64,000 nucleotides of DNA from Prunella strophiata (lineage: Eukaryota; Chordata; Aves; Passeriformes; Prunellidae). Under the pieces are notes generated by a model. The model searched no databases and was not told where the DNA came from. It saw only the letters and a list, made by a program, of their open reading frames with translations. The position numbers were made by a program, and so were the translations under genes. Below are positions 23,369-34,269 of this stretch, piece by piece. The stretch spans positions 52,391,551 to 52,455,550 of the forward strand of contig JAZBQD010000030.1 of assembly GCA_036583965.1 (NCBI GenBank), in the 5' to 3' direction. Each line of letters opens with the position of its first letter. Positions within the stretch are counted from its first letter, which is position 1.

Positions 23369-26300
23369 GTGAGCGGGGCAGGGTCGCTGCCGCCGGCGGG
23401 CGGCTCCCTGGCGGGCAGGGCCGCAGCCCCGGAGCGCGGCACGGGGTAACCGCTGGGAAAGTCGCTTTGGGGCTACTTCTTTAGCAGGAATTGGCCGTTT
23501 TCGGGGGGAAAAAAATAAGGAGGCTTGGTTTAAAAGTAGTTTAAAGGTGTCTGTGTTTAACTGAAGTTGATCGGCACAATGAATATGTGAGGTGCCCGAG
23601 GGTGACAGGCTGCCCGGCTGGGGCTGTCGTGGTCAGGGTGGGCGCGGGTGGTTCAGAGCCGAGCGGCTGAGTTCGCAGAACACAGAATCTGTGAGGCTGG
23701 AAAAGACTTCTGAGGTCGTCGAGTCCAACCTGTGACCCAACGCCACCATGTCAGCCAGATCAGGGCACTTAATGCCACGTCCAGCCGTTCCTTAAACATC
23801 TCCAGGGACGGAGACTCCACCTCCAGTTACGGCAGTGGAGATGAGGAAGGGGCCAGGCCGTGCGGGCTTGTCCGTGCCGCTCTTTTGAGGATTACCCTTA
23901 CATGAATTAGTGTGAGCTATCCACAGAACCATGCCCGGGCTTTTAGAGAGAGGAGGGATCTGGGCCAGCAGCAGCAGAGCGGGGAGAGAGCTGGGGAGGA
24001 ATAGGTACGGTCCAGTGCTCGGGCACAATTGTTAGCCACAGCCTCCCATGTGCTTGGCCATGACAGCAGTGCCTAAAGATGAAGTCGTCCAATGGAGAAG
24101 GAAAAGTTAGCAGAGGATTTTTTTCTCTTTGTATTGGCTGGCACATTTCTAATAGAAGGACTGTTTCAGAGACTAACTAAACACCTTGCAATTCCATCAA
24201 TCATTTCTACCCGATATGCTTTTCCTTCTTGTTGCAGAATGCTTTTTCTCCGATGTTAGAGAACAGAGTACAGGGCTTTGGTCTCACTGTGAACCCTTTC
24301 TGACTAAATTGTAAGTTATGCTTCTGATGTGGCTAAGCAAAGGTTGTGCCATAAAGCCCGAGAGGTGAAAATTAGATCAGCTTACAGATTTTAAATAAAT
24401 AAACCCTAGTGGAAAGATGAACTAACCTGTAAACAACCTTCCTTCTCTTGCATTAAAGCACAGCCCATCATCATATTTCTCACAGACTAATGAAGCTTTT
24501 ACTTGGGGCAGAAGTTACAAAACCTGGTCTCAATGTTTAGTGCTTTTAAGGGCTGCTTTCAGGTTTCTAAAAATGTTTTGAAGTTCTGTGGGTTTTTTTT
24601 TTTCTACTTGCAGGAACAGATGTCGTCATTGTTAAAAATGGCAGAAGAATATGTGGCACGGGAGGCTGTTTAGCCAATGCACCTTTGCATCAGAACAAGA
24701 GCTATTTCGAGTTTAAAATCCAGTCCACAGGTTAGTCAGCAAAAAATATACAACTTTCAAGTTGTACTTGGGAGGTATGTTACATTGCCTGCTGGTGGCA
24801 GTATCTCAGATACTCAGCACATGCATCTTTCTAATTGCATCTTTGAACTTGTGAACGTTAGAGAGATTTATAAGTTATTGTGTGAAAGGAAATTTCTTTT
24901 TTTTCTTTTTAAATTCTGACTCTAAAATATTAAAAATAATATGAAGTGTATTACTAGAGGTATGCAGATACTAAGCCCCCACATTGTTTTGTATGCTGTT
25001 ATAGGCATGTTTTTCAGGTGGCATATTTTAGAAATTATTTTTGCTCAATAAATACTTATGGCCACATAAAACACTGTAGCTATGAAGTGTTTTTTAAGGA
25101 GTGCAGTTTATCCAGTGATATTTGTATCTGTTTGTCTCCCCTCATTTGCTCTCAGCAGGCACTGTTTGCCTAAGCAAGGGTAACACTCCTTTGCTCTTCA
25201 GATCAAGTGTGTAGCACTTACTCTGACACTGCTTTATCCAGAGGACCCTTTCAGCACCTTGTTCCTTTATTTGCTCCTACAAATAGTCAGCTTCACTACT
25301 ACAGAGAGCACTCCAAGCTTGCATGTACTCTGGCATGAAAAATCAGCCTGCATTTTTAAAAGCTGCTAGCAGACACTCTGAAAATGAAGCTGTGCTTTCC
25401 CTAAGTGTGTGTAGGGAGGGAAGAAGGGAAGTGTTAGTCCAGAGGCAGGCCTTATGTACCAGCTGGAACTTGATGCTGGCACTTTTTGGGTAAGAGTTGT
25501 TTGCCTTCAGGTGGGTCAGAGTGCAGGCAGCGTGAACACAGATCTGCCCACAGCACCTTGCAGTCCAAGCTGCATGTTAGCCCATATCCATCTTAATTTG
25601 GCAATTTTATTATCCTTTATTTTGGGAAGAATCCATTGCAGGTGTTGTTCATACATGGTCATTATTCAGACAGATAGTCTATCCATGTTCTTAACACTTG
25701 AGAAACACAGGAAATAAACTCTCCTGGTTCCTGAGCCTTTTTTCCTCTATTCCTGTGTCCCAAGGCAGGAGAACTGTGGAAGAGTTAAAGTAAATCTTAC
25801 ATTTCCAGAAGTGTCCCTGCACAGTCAATTAGAGGTTATCTATAAGGTCCCCCTGACTATTGTAAAGTTTTCTGAAGTCGAATCACACTCTTACCTTTTC
25901 ATTCTTGCTGTTAGAATAAATTGTTCTACAGTTTCATCTTTTGAAAATAAGTTTCTTACATATTTGCCTCATTTTAGTCTTCTCTAGACTAAAAAGTTAC
26001 AGTTTGTTTTTTTTTTTTTCATTATCTCCTTATAGCTAAAATTTTTACGTTTTTGATTGGTTTTGCTGTTTCTTCTACAATATCTTTAGTCAGCCTAATT
26101 TATCTTGAGGTACAATGCTTAAAATGGATGCTCTCCTTCAGCTGCAGCAGCAGTAGATTACCTCATCTGTTTTATACATGCCACACATCCAGAAGTTTTC
26201 CACATCAGTAGAGCACACTCACACTCAGCAAGTGGTCTGTGAACTGGTTACCAAGCCACCACTGTATTTGTGCCACTTACTGTTCCTACTTACCTGCTCT

Positions 26301-29300
26301 TCATAATTTAGTAAGAACAGATGCACTTTCTTTATTTCTAACCAGTTAGTCAGGATCACTTTAAACCTCTCAAGAGCTTGCAGTCTTGTCAGGCTGGGAT
26401 TGGCAGCATGGTAATCAACACATTGTCATGTTATGCAAGTAATTGATGGTAATTCAGAACAGTATCTGACCTTGTGCATTCAATGCAAAACCTCAAACCC
26501 CACTTGAGTCATCTTTTTTGATTTGACAGGGTGCTACTGATGAGTAATCCTGGAATAGTTTTCTAACCACTCGTGCCTTCGTATTGCTGTAACTGTCTAG
26601 ACCATGTTTTCATCATTTGACTATTTCATGTTGTATGAGTTTCAAAAATACTACCAAACCAAGGTCTGTAATATTAACACTTTTTTTTCTTTCCATAAGA
26701 CTAGTCTAGCTACCTGAAAAAGGAAAATTTATTGTTTACAGATCTGTGCCGGTTGGATTTTTTTTTTTGTATCCACCTACAGTCTCAGAGTTTGTTTTCA
26801 ATATTTTTCTGGGGATAAAAGTTAAGCTGAGTGGTTATAATTCTCTTTCTCAGAGATCCTTCTTTTTCAAGATAGATGCTTTTTGTCTTCAGTCTCCTGT
26901 GGCTTCTTGTGCTGGGTCTGGTCAGGATGAAGTTAATTATCTTCACAGCAGCTGCTGTGGTTGTGTGTTTTAGATTTGTGACCAAAGCAGTACTGATAAC
27001 AATACTGATAACACACCAATACTTTAGCAATGGCTGAGCAGGGCTTGCACAGCATCACAACCTCCTGTTTCTCACTCTGCCCCTCCAGTGAATACGATTA
27101 GGGTTGCACGAGAGCTTGTGAGGGGACATAACCAGGTGGATGACCCAAAATAGCCAGAGAGATATTCCATACCACATACCACCTGTCTTGTTCAGGAATA
27201 AATGGGAGAGGAGGGGATTTAGGGAGATTAGCCATCTTTTGCTTGGGAATTGGCTGGGCATCAGTCTACCCATGGGAGGTGGTGACTGATTGCTATTGGA
27301 TCATTTTGTCTTGTTGTCTCTTTCACTTCTGCTTCACTTACTAAACAATTTTTGTCTTCAGCTGCAAGTTTTCTTGATTTTACTCTTCCTTTCCTCTTCC
27401 TCCAGTCCTCGAGGGCCTGGGTGGGCTGGGGGAAGAGAATGACTGGCTGGATGGTGCATAGCTGCCAGAGCTGCCAGAGCTAACCTACAATAGTTCTGGT
27501 ATTTCCAGGAGGTATTTACTGGTAGTGCCGTCATGGCATTAGTTAAAAAACAAATTCTTTATGCTGTCCTGCTTCAGTCAGTCTTCAAAATAACATGTTT
27601 AATATGTGTTAATATCACATTTTAGGGATTTGGGGTATAGGAGTTGCAACCCAGAAAGCAAACTTGAATCAAATTCCACTTGGTCGAGATGTCCACAGCC
27701 TGGTGATGAGAAATGATGGAGCTCTCTACTATAACAATGAGGAGAAAAATAGGCTACCAGCAAACAACCTTCCTCAGGAGGGCGATGTGGTGGTGAGTTT
27801 CTTAAGGCTTTCTTACTTCCTCACCTGTTCCCAGATGCCTCTTATTTACAGCTTTGTTAAACAAAGTCAAATTTAACTGTTTTAAGTCAAATTGTTCAGT
27901 TTGCATCTCCCAGTTTGGAAAGTGCTGGGATATAGATTCCTGTTGTCTTTGAATGAATCAGCAGCCTGGATATGGGTGGGCTTCATTCTTGGTATTGATA
28001 GGTTCCTAGTTAGGGGTGGACTTGACCAGAGTTTGAGAAAGAGTTTCTGGTGCTCTGTTGCAGTATCTACCTGACTGATAATTCCCATCACAGGGATCTT
28101 GCATTGTTTGAGATGGGACCTGCCTAAACAAATAATGTGCTGGAATGCATTACATGGCTATGCACCATGCCCAGCTGAACTCAAGAACCCTTAGCTAACT
28201 GGTTAATGATTAGAAGGACAGAGCAGGGTAGAGATGGGTCCTGGGTGATACATTTATTACATTTTTAGTCAAACTTTTGTAGTTTGTGGGGATATTGAGT
28301 GGGGAGGGGGTAATGTTCACTGGAAAAATGATTGAGAGAAAATTTTAATTTTTTGTACCTTACTATTTCAGGTTTCTCAAAACCTCTTTAAGTGACTTTG
28401 TTCAAAGTGTTGGTTTTTTTAGTACTGTCATCTTTTCCATGTCCTCTTATGTATTTTCAAAAATACATGAGAGCAATGCAATGAAATTGAGACCATTTAT
28501 CACCCCTACTTTGTCATGCTGGGTAACTTGCCTCTCTGTAGTCATGGTTAGAAATGCCATCTTTAGAAGCTGCAAACAGCTAAGGGTGACATCTCCACCC
28601 TTAACCCTCAGATACATTACTGCTCTTTTAATCCCCTTCTGAAATTGTTTTTTGAAGGGTTGCCAACTGTTTCAGGCTTTGGTGAACTAGTGTGGTCTGA
28701 ACATCTTCAGCTAATCACAAAAACCATAACTGATGTGTTACTGCTAACTTCCCCATTTCCATAAATATCAAGTCATTTTGTTCTGTCATAAAAACAAATT
28801 TCTGAAGTCCTGCATGAGCACACAAATTGTCACACTCAGACATACCAAAGCAGTGAGGAAAGTCCTTTAGCTAACAGATTAGTAAGTTACTATCTTGTTA
28901 GTGTTTGCTTTCTGCTCTGTGGTCAGCATATTTATAGGGTTGTGTGTGAAACCACGGTCTGTTGCTGCCAGCAGAGTAAATTAACTGAGAGGTTTCCATA
29001 TGGAGGTATGGAAAGATGTTCTTGGTTCATAGCATCATTATTTATTAAAGTTGTTTTGGTGAGAAGATACAAACAAGAAGATTGCAAATCTCCTCATACT
29101 CAAAATCGTTGAACATCTTGTGTTTGTTTAACATGGTGAAGGTTGGAAATTTGTTCTGTAAACTCTGTAAGATGCAAAGTGTATTGTGCAGTACCTGTGC
29201 TGTATAGCAGTTGAATGGGTGTTAAGGAGTCCTGAATATTTGAAAATACAGATGTTACTGGTCTTTTATTAGCTTCTAGTCCTTGGCAGGAATATGTCAA

Positions 29301-32138
29301 GTGAGATTTTCTAGGATGCTGTGGTTTGCATAATGGTGTTAAAATCTGTCTGTGGCTAAGAAAGCTAAGTTAAGTGGCAGTCTTATGTGTACAAACTTGT
29401 TGATGCTTTTTTTTTTTTGCTAATTTTTTGTACTTTGTAGGGCATTACGTATGACCATGTAGAATTAAATGTATATTTAAATGGCAAGAACATGCATTGC
29501 CCAGCTTCAGGAATCAGGGGGACTGTCTATCCAGTGGTCTATGGTAAGTCAGAGATTTTCAAACTGTTTCACATTATGGAAAATATTTTCATTCCAGTTC
29601 TGTTTTGTGAGCTGTGTATTCTTCTCACTTAAATGAAGCACACATGAATCATCTATTCTTGGCAACTACAACAATTAATTACATGAAAATGTAAACCTAG
29701 GAAATTACAAAAGAATATTTTCACCTCATTTTTAATGCTGCTTAATAGGAAGAAAAGCACTGCTTACTGACTGCTTACAGTGTCCACATCCAGCTAGCTG
29801 GGGAGTTGCTGCACTCCATCTAAAAGTTGTTAGGTAAAAAAAATATATGAAGCAGATGGCAGACTTGTGGATTAATCTGATTTATCTGTGAAGCTTGAAA
29901 TTTGTGCCTTTTAATTTCCCATACTTCATAAATGCCTTCAATGTTCCATAGCAATAGAGTTGTTGTTTGTGTTTTCTTGAACTTCCTGTGCAGTCTCTGC
30001 CCTTTGCTGCTTGTCCTATTGCTCTGCACCACCAAGCAGTGCCTTGATCCACCCTCTTGGCACCCTTCCTTCAGATATTCCTAGATATTGGTGAGGTCCC
30101 TTCTCAGTCATCTGTTACTGAGGCTGAACAGACCCAGCTCCCTCAGCCTTTTCTCATAGGAGAGATGCTCCAGTCCCTTCATCACCTTTGTCACCATCCT
30201 CTGGACCTGCTCCAGGAGCTCCATCTTCAGTTTTTCTGAGCCCCATCTGAGTAGTAGCCAAAATTATTTTGGTCATAAGGATAACCTTTAGCTACATGAT
30301 GGGGATATTTTTTAATTCGTGGTGGGTTCCTAGTGAACTGTTGGCATGTTCCCCTTTATATCTTGATACATTTTGATTGATACAGGATTTTATGAACAGG
30401 AAGAAAACACACCAGTAGAGTGTATTGAGAGTAGAGTCTCTGAAGTCTATAGACGTAGCTGGTGAATCACTTGCTTCCGAGCCCTAAGGGTGGAATCGTT
30501 TTACATGGTCAGGTTGTGATGTGTCCTTCAGCCACGTGATGGCGCCGCTAAAATGCTGTGGCGGGACCTGCTCGTGCAAAATCTTCATGAGCAGCCGCAG
30601 CAGCAGAGTTACTGTGTGGCTGCATCTTCCCTGTGTTGTGGAAGGGGTCTTACACAGCATGAAGAATGAAGGTTGCTTTCAGAAAATACGTGGTGGGATG
30701 TTGGCCTACTGTTAATCTTTTTTCTCTGACTAAAGAAGTTCCATGCCTGGAGAATGCTGTGACCTTTTATTGCCAGGCTCTTTTGTTCTTCTTCCACAAG
30801 TGGGCATAATTTCATCATAATTATCATGTCTCCTACATAGCTATAGCTATAGCTTGAAGCCTGCAGCTTGTTTTTGTACACTACTTAACTTGGTATAAAT
30901 TTCAAGTGTTCTTAATTTAATGTGAACTTCTAGTCCTGTGGAAGGATTTGGCTATACAGAAGAGAGTTTCTCAAACATTTACCCTATTCAGACTAAAACT
31001 ATAGATATCTTTTTAAAAGGAACGTGATAGATCAGGCAAACGCAGTGTCAAGCTTGAGAAGATAAAACAAAACAATAGAATTAAAGGTTATTCCCTACAG
31101 CAGCTGTACCTCAGGCACTTTAATGGAAGCCAGACATGAACACTCCGTAAGTACTTAGAGTACTGTACAAACACACTGATAGGAGATTTCACAAAGCCTA
31201 GGGGGGAAGGAATTCCAACCTTGTCTCTGAGATAGCTGAGTTCCAAAATAGGGAGATGAACCTTTTCTTGTTTGAACGAATGTTGATATTCTGCCAGGTT
31301 CATCTCAGAAGTTGTCTTTGAAAGAGATCTTGCTTTTCTGACTAGGTGGGTGTTTCAGTTTGCTAGTGAAGTACACGAAAGCGTTGCTCTGAAAATACTC
31401 ACCAGTTTCTTTTTTATATTCTATATTGAAAGTACTGTTGTAGGTGGGTAGATTATGCAGGGGGTCAAAACCAGGGAGAAGTTCTGTAAAAAACCACATT
31501 AACTTCCAACTTCAAGAAGCAGTCAAAGAAACTCTCTTTGGATCATATGCTGAAACTGATGGTTTGATACCACCGCTGCAGACATGTGAAACCTTGTAAA
31601 CCTCCAGAAAGCCACTGTAGACAGCTGAGACTCCAGCAGAATTAGGAACAGAAAAATATGCACATGAAGAGGTGACATCCCTGCAAGGTTTATCTGGTAG
31701 CATCCTTAATCTGTAGATTTCTGGAGAAATGGAGTAGAAAATTTGGAATCAATAGCCTGAAGCTCTGCTAACACTCCCAGTGAAATTAGACATTCTCATT
31801 GACTTCACCAAGGAACCATTACCAGGTAAACAGCAGAAAAGAGAGATGGTTTGCTCTCCTGGCTTAAGGCCTTACCAAATTCATTGAAGAGATTTATTTT
31901 AATTGTGTATATGTAACCGGATGTATTGAAGAAATTCTTTGTGGTTTGAGCACAGTCTACAGTTTATTAAGATGGTATAAAAGAGGATCAAACTGTAAGT
32001 GTTCCTTCCCTAATTCCTTCTTTTTGGTTCTCCTCTACAGTTGATGACAGTGCCATTCTGGATTGTCAGTTCAGTGAATTTTATCATACACCTCCACCTG
32101 GGTTTGAAAAGATCCTCTTTGAGCAGCAAATCTTCTGA
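23263..32138 (+). CDS. SPRYD7: SPRYD7 (CLLD6/C13orf1), SPRY domain-containing protein 7, five coding exons
   Basis: A small intracellular protein made almost wholly of one SPRY domain, a beta-sandwich used for protein binding. Its partner and role are not established. Exons 23263-23368, 24614-24730, 27626-27792, 29441-29543 and 32041-32138 join to 591 bases, 196 residues plus stop, the same length as the human protein and closely similar throughout. All four introns are GT-AG and the phases are consistent. Visible features are the Cys-rich start MAASVFCC, GHIPLKEMP, the SPRY core (SYFEFKIQ, GIWGIGVAT, SLVMRNDGALYYN, VELNVYLNGK, VYPVVYVDD) and the end FEKILFEQQIF. The start chosen matches the family and has a good Kozak context (GCCATGG). 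An in-frame ATG 75 bases upstream (23188) could add 25 residues. In human it also lies next to TRIM13 in divergent orientation. Confidence 0.96.
23369..24613 (+). other. SPRYD7: SPRYD7 intron 1
   Basis: Phase 1 intron with GT-AG ends. It holds one short CR1 fragment; the first 100 bases are still CpG-rich. Confidence 0.9.
23680..23836 (-). mobile_element. CR1 LINE 3' fragment in SPRYD7 intron 1
   Basis: The plus strand reads CACAGAATCTGTGAGGCTGG, then 'gagtccaacctgtgaccc' and 'tctccagggacggagactcc'. This is the reverse complement of a CR1 3' end, antisense to SPRYD7. Confidence 0.88.
24614..24730 (+). CDS. SPRYD7: SPRYD7 coding exon 2
   Basis: Acceptor tacttgcag|GAACAG and donor ACAG|gttagt. 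It encodes TDVVIVKNGRRICGTGGCL and the first SPRY strands up to IQST. Confidence 0.95.
24731..27625 (+). other. SPRYD7: SPRYD7 intron 2
   Basis: Phase 1 intron of 2.9 kb. Apart from the old LTR at 26908-27489 I recognise no repeat or gene in it. Confidence 0.9.
26908..27489 (+). mobile_element. old solo LTR of an avian endogenous retrovirus (ERVL-like)
   Basis: The start TGTGCTGGGTCTGGTCAGG, the block 'agttaattatcttcacagcagctg', 'tgagcagggcttgcacag', 'gatattccataccacat', a late 'ttactaaacaattt', and an end near 'gctaacctaca' follow in order the layout of a very common bird LTR family that I recall. Divergence is high and no clear target duplication remains, so it is an old insertion. No internal retroviral sequence lies beside it. 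Confidence 0.7.
27626..27792 (+). CDS. SPRYD7: SPRYD7 coding exon 3
   Basis: Acceptor cattttag|GGATTTGG and donor GTGGTG|gtgagt. It encodes the core GIWGIGVATQK through LPQEGDVV. If the donor is ignored, the frame runs on into the intron for 28 codons before a stop. Confidence 0.95.
27793..29440 (+). other. SPRYD7: SPRYD7 intron 3
   Basis: Phase 0 intron. I see no recognisable repeat or gene. A G-rich stretch (GGGG...GGGG.GGGGG) is at about 28289-28310. Confidence 0.9.
29441..29543 (+). CDS. SPRYD7: SPRYD7 coding exon 4
   Basis: A long polypyrimidine run precedes the acceptor tttgtag|GGCATT; the donor is TATG|gtaagt. It encodes GITYDHVELNVYLNGKNM and up to VYPVVY. Confidence 0.95.
29544..32040 (+). 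other. SPRYD7: SPRYD7 intron 4
   Basis: Phase 1 intron of 2.5 kb with one CR1 fragment. A small CpG-bearing patch at 30534-30600 contains a CACGTG E-box directly followed by ATGGCGCC. Confidence 0.9.
29990..30262 (-). mobile_element. CR1 LINE internal fragment in SPRYD7 intron 4
   Basis: The blocks 'aggctgaacagacccagct', 'ccctcagccttttctcatag' and 'catcctctggacctgctcca' are the reverse complement of the CR1 3'-proximal ORF2 region. The tail itself is missing, so this is an inner remnant, antisense to the gene. Confidence 0.88.
32041..32138 (+). CDS. SPRYD7: SPRYD7 coding exon 5 and stop
   Basis: Acceptor ctctacag|TTGATG. It encodes the last 32 residues from VDDSAILDC to the conserved end EQQIF, with TGA at 32136-32138. 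Confidence 0.95.
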
Positions 32139-32261
32139 ATGTCTTCATACTGAGAATTTGCACCCTGCACTGTTACAAAAGCTTTGTCATCTTGAAGCCT
32201 CACTTTACTTTTAGGAATCATATCTGTATTTTTAGTAAGTACTTGTGACTGTTGTCTGCAG

Positions 32262-32442
32262 AATAAATACATTAGCTATAAGACCAGGTAAATGTGTTGC
32301 TGTCCAAATAAGAGTTTTCTGGCATTGTTTTGTGGTTGAAAATGAGTGTTTTGAGGCAGGGTTTTTCTCTGATTTGTACTTGATGCATAAGGAGACTAGG
32401 GATATTGCTGTTTTCAGTATTACATTCAGTATTTTGAATAAA
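32262..32442 (+). terminator. SPRYD7: candidate SPRYD7 polyadenylation signals
   Basis: AATAAA occurs at 32262-32267 and again at 32437-32442, 124 and 299 bases after the stop codon. Either could end the transcript. A T-rich stretch lies just past the second. Confidence 0.45.
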
Positions 32443-33439
32443 CTGGAGCTCTGTAAGGCAAATAGTTCTTAAGCAAATGATAGCTATGGAGATGGATAGT
32501 TCTCATGATTTTTTCCCCCCAGCCTTTTTCTCACAGAAATTATGTATTTTCTTTAAAGGATGCACTCTGTTTCTAGTCTGTGATTTGGAGTTGTGATGTC
32601 CCAGTTGTGCACAATGACTAATAATACAATGGCATAACTAGCAGCTAGATACTTTTTTTTTTTGGCAAGGTGTAGGTTAATCCATTCCCTCAATCTTAGA
32701 CCAGCAAATACAACTTACCTGTTTCTTCTAGCTTTTAATTTGCTTTTATTGTGACCAAAAAAAAAAAAAATAGAATATTTTCTAGTAATACTTTTTTGTT
32801 GAACCTTAAAAAGTAAACCTGAACACTACCTGAGTGTTTGAGGACCACCATGCTCTGTTACTCTGGTAAGAGAGTAAGTACAGGTCACTCAGCTTGGGTA
32901 GGCAAAGATCCAGGTGAAGGGTATGAGATGTTATGGTGAAGCCTTACGTCTAAACTGTAAATTAGATTATTCTCTTATGGAATAGCATATTTAATTTCTT
33001 CATTAATCATTTATAAACGGCTAAGACATTGTTCTAAAATGTGATGCCCTTGAATATACATTGTGAGATGCTATTTTTTTCCCCTCTTGTCATATTTAAT
33101 ATACTTCCTAGAAGAATTTTTATTGTAAAAAAAATCTTCATACTGAATGTTTGTGTTTTGGTTTTGGCTTTTCCTGGGTTAATGTGTTTGCATAAATGAT
33201 TTTATTTAAATATTTTTAGAAAGTACCTTATTCTGAAATTTTCAAATACAAACAGCTTTCTCAAAGCCTTTCACCTTAGGATTTACTGCATCTGTCTTAA
33301 TTCTGTGGCACATGTTTTCCTTCCTTTTAGCTTTGCTGTCACGTGACAGTATTGGGTAGAACTTTTCAACCTTGTCAGCATTATGGTGTAAATCTCGGGA
33401 AATTAGACTGCAATTTTATCATTTCCCTTTGAAATCTCC
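32443..33439. other. SPRYD7 3' flank
   Basis: AT-rich sequence that may include more 3' UTR; I recognise no repeat or gene. Confidence 0.4.
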
Positions 33440-34264
33440 TCAAATCAGAGTAGGATAATGAGAAATAAAACCTCAATCCTAAAACACCTAACCCCTACCC
33501 CTCCCTTCTTTCTGGGCTTAAATTTTCCCCCAATTTGCTCTATTTCATTCCCCCAGCAGCTCAGAGGGACAAGGAATAGGGGCTGTGGTCAGTTCTTCAC
33601 ATGTTGTCTCTGCTGTGCCTTTGTCCTTAGGGAAAGGACTCCTCATTCTTTTCCTGTTCCAGCATGGTTCCTTCCCTTGGGAGGCAGTTCTCCAGAATTT
33701 CACTGTGAGTCCTTTCCATAGGCTGCAGTTCTTCATGGGCTGCTCCAGCAGCACCCTTACACTGGGTGCAGTCCTTCAGGAGCAGACAGCTCCAGCCTGG
33801 GTCCCAATGGGACCTGTTCTGGGTCACAGCCTCCTTGGGGTATCCATGTGCTCTGGGTGGGATCCTTCACAGCCTGCAGGGGGATCTCTGCTCCCCCATG
33901 GATCCCCAGGAGCACAGCTGCCTCACCATGGGCTGCACCAGGGACTGCAGGGGAATCTCCTCTGGTGCTAGGAGCATCCTCCTGCCCCTCCACTGACCTT
34001 GGTGTCTGTGGGACTGTTTCTCTCATGTTCTCACCCCTCTCTCTGGCTGAAATGGTGCAGTTTTTCCCCCCACCCCTTCTTAATCTGTTATCCTGGGGTT
34101 CTACCACTGTCCCTTGCAGGGCTTGATCTTGGCCAGCTGTAAGTCTGTCTTGAACCCAGCTGGCATTGGATCTGTCAGAAATGGGGGAAGCTTCTGGCAT
34201 CTTCCCATGGAAGCTACTCGGGAAGCCCCCTGCTTCCAGAACCTTGCCATGCAAACCCAATACA
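33440..34264 (-). mobile_element. LTR copy 1, truncated, bird ERV family
   Basis: On the minus strand it begins TGTATTGGGTTTGCATGGCA at 34264 and carries the 'gccagaagcttcccccat' and 'ccaatgccagc' blocks. A run of imperfect internal repeats (units around GCTCCAGC...TGGG...CAGTCCTTCAGG on the plus strand, 33650-33960) follows. It stops near the polyadenylation region, so the R/U5 end is missing. The 5' part matches the second copy at 56578-56967. Long frames on both strands inside it are artefacts of the repeat units. Confidence 0.78.
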
Positions 34265-34269
34265 GCTTC

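Larger units (their letters stand above)
23149..23480. promoter_or_regulatory. CpG island promoter of SPRYD7
   Basis: GC-rich, CpG-dense sequence begins right after the TTTAA repeat and covers the first coding exon. It holds a GC box (GGGGCGGG at 23198-23205) and an NRF1-like site. There is no TATA box, consistent with a housekeeping promoter. Confidence 0.85.
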
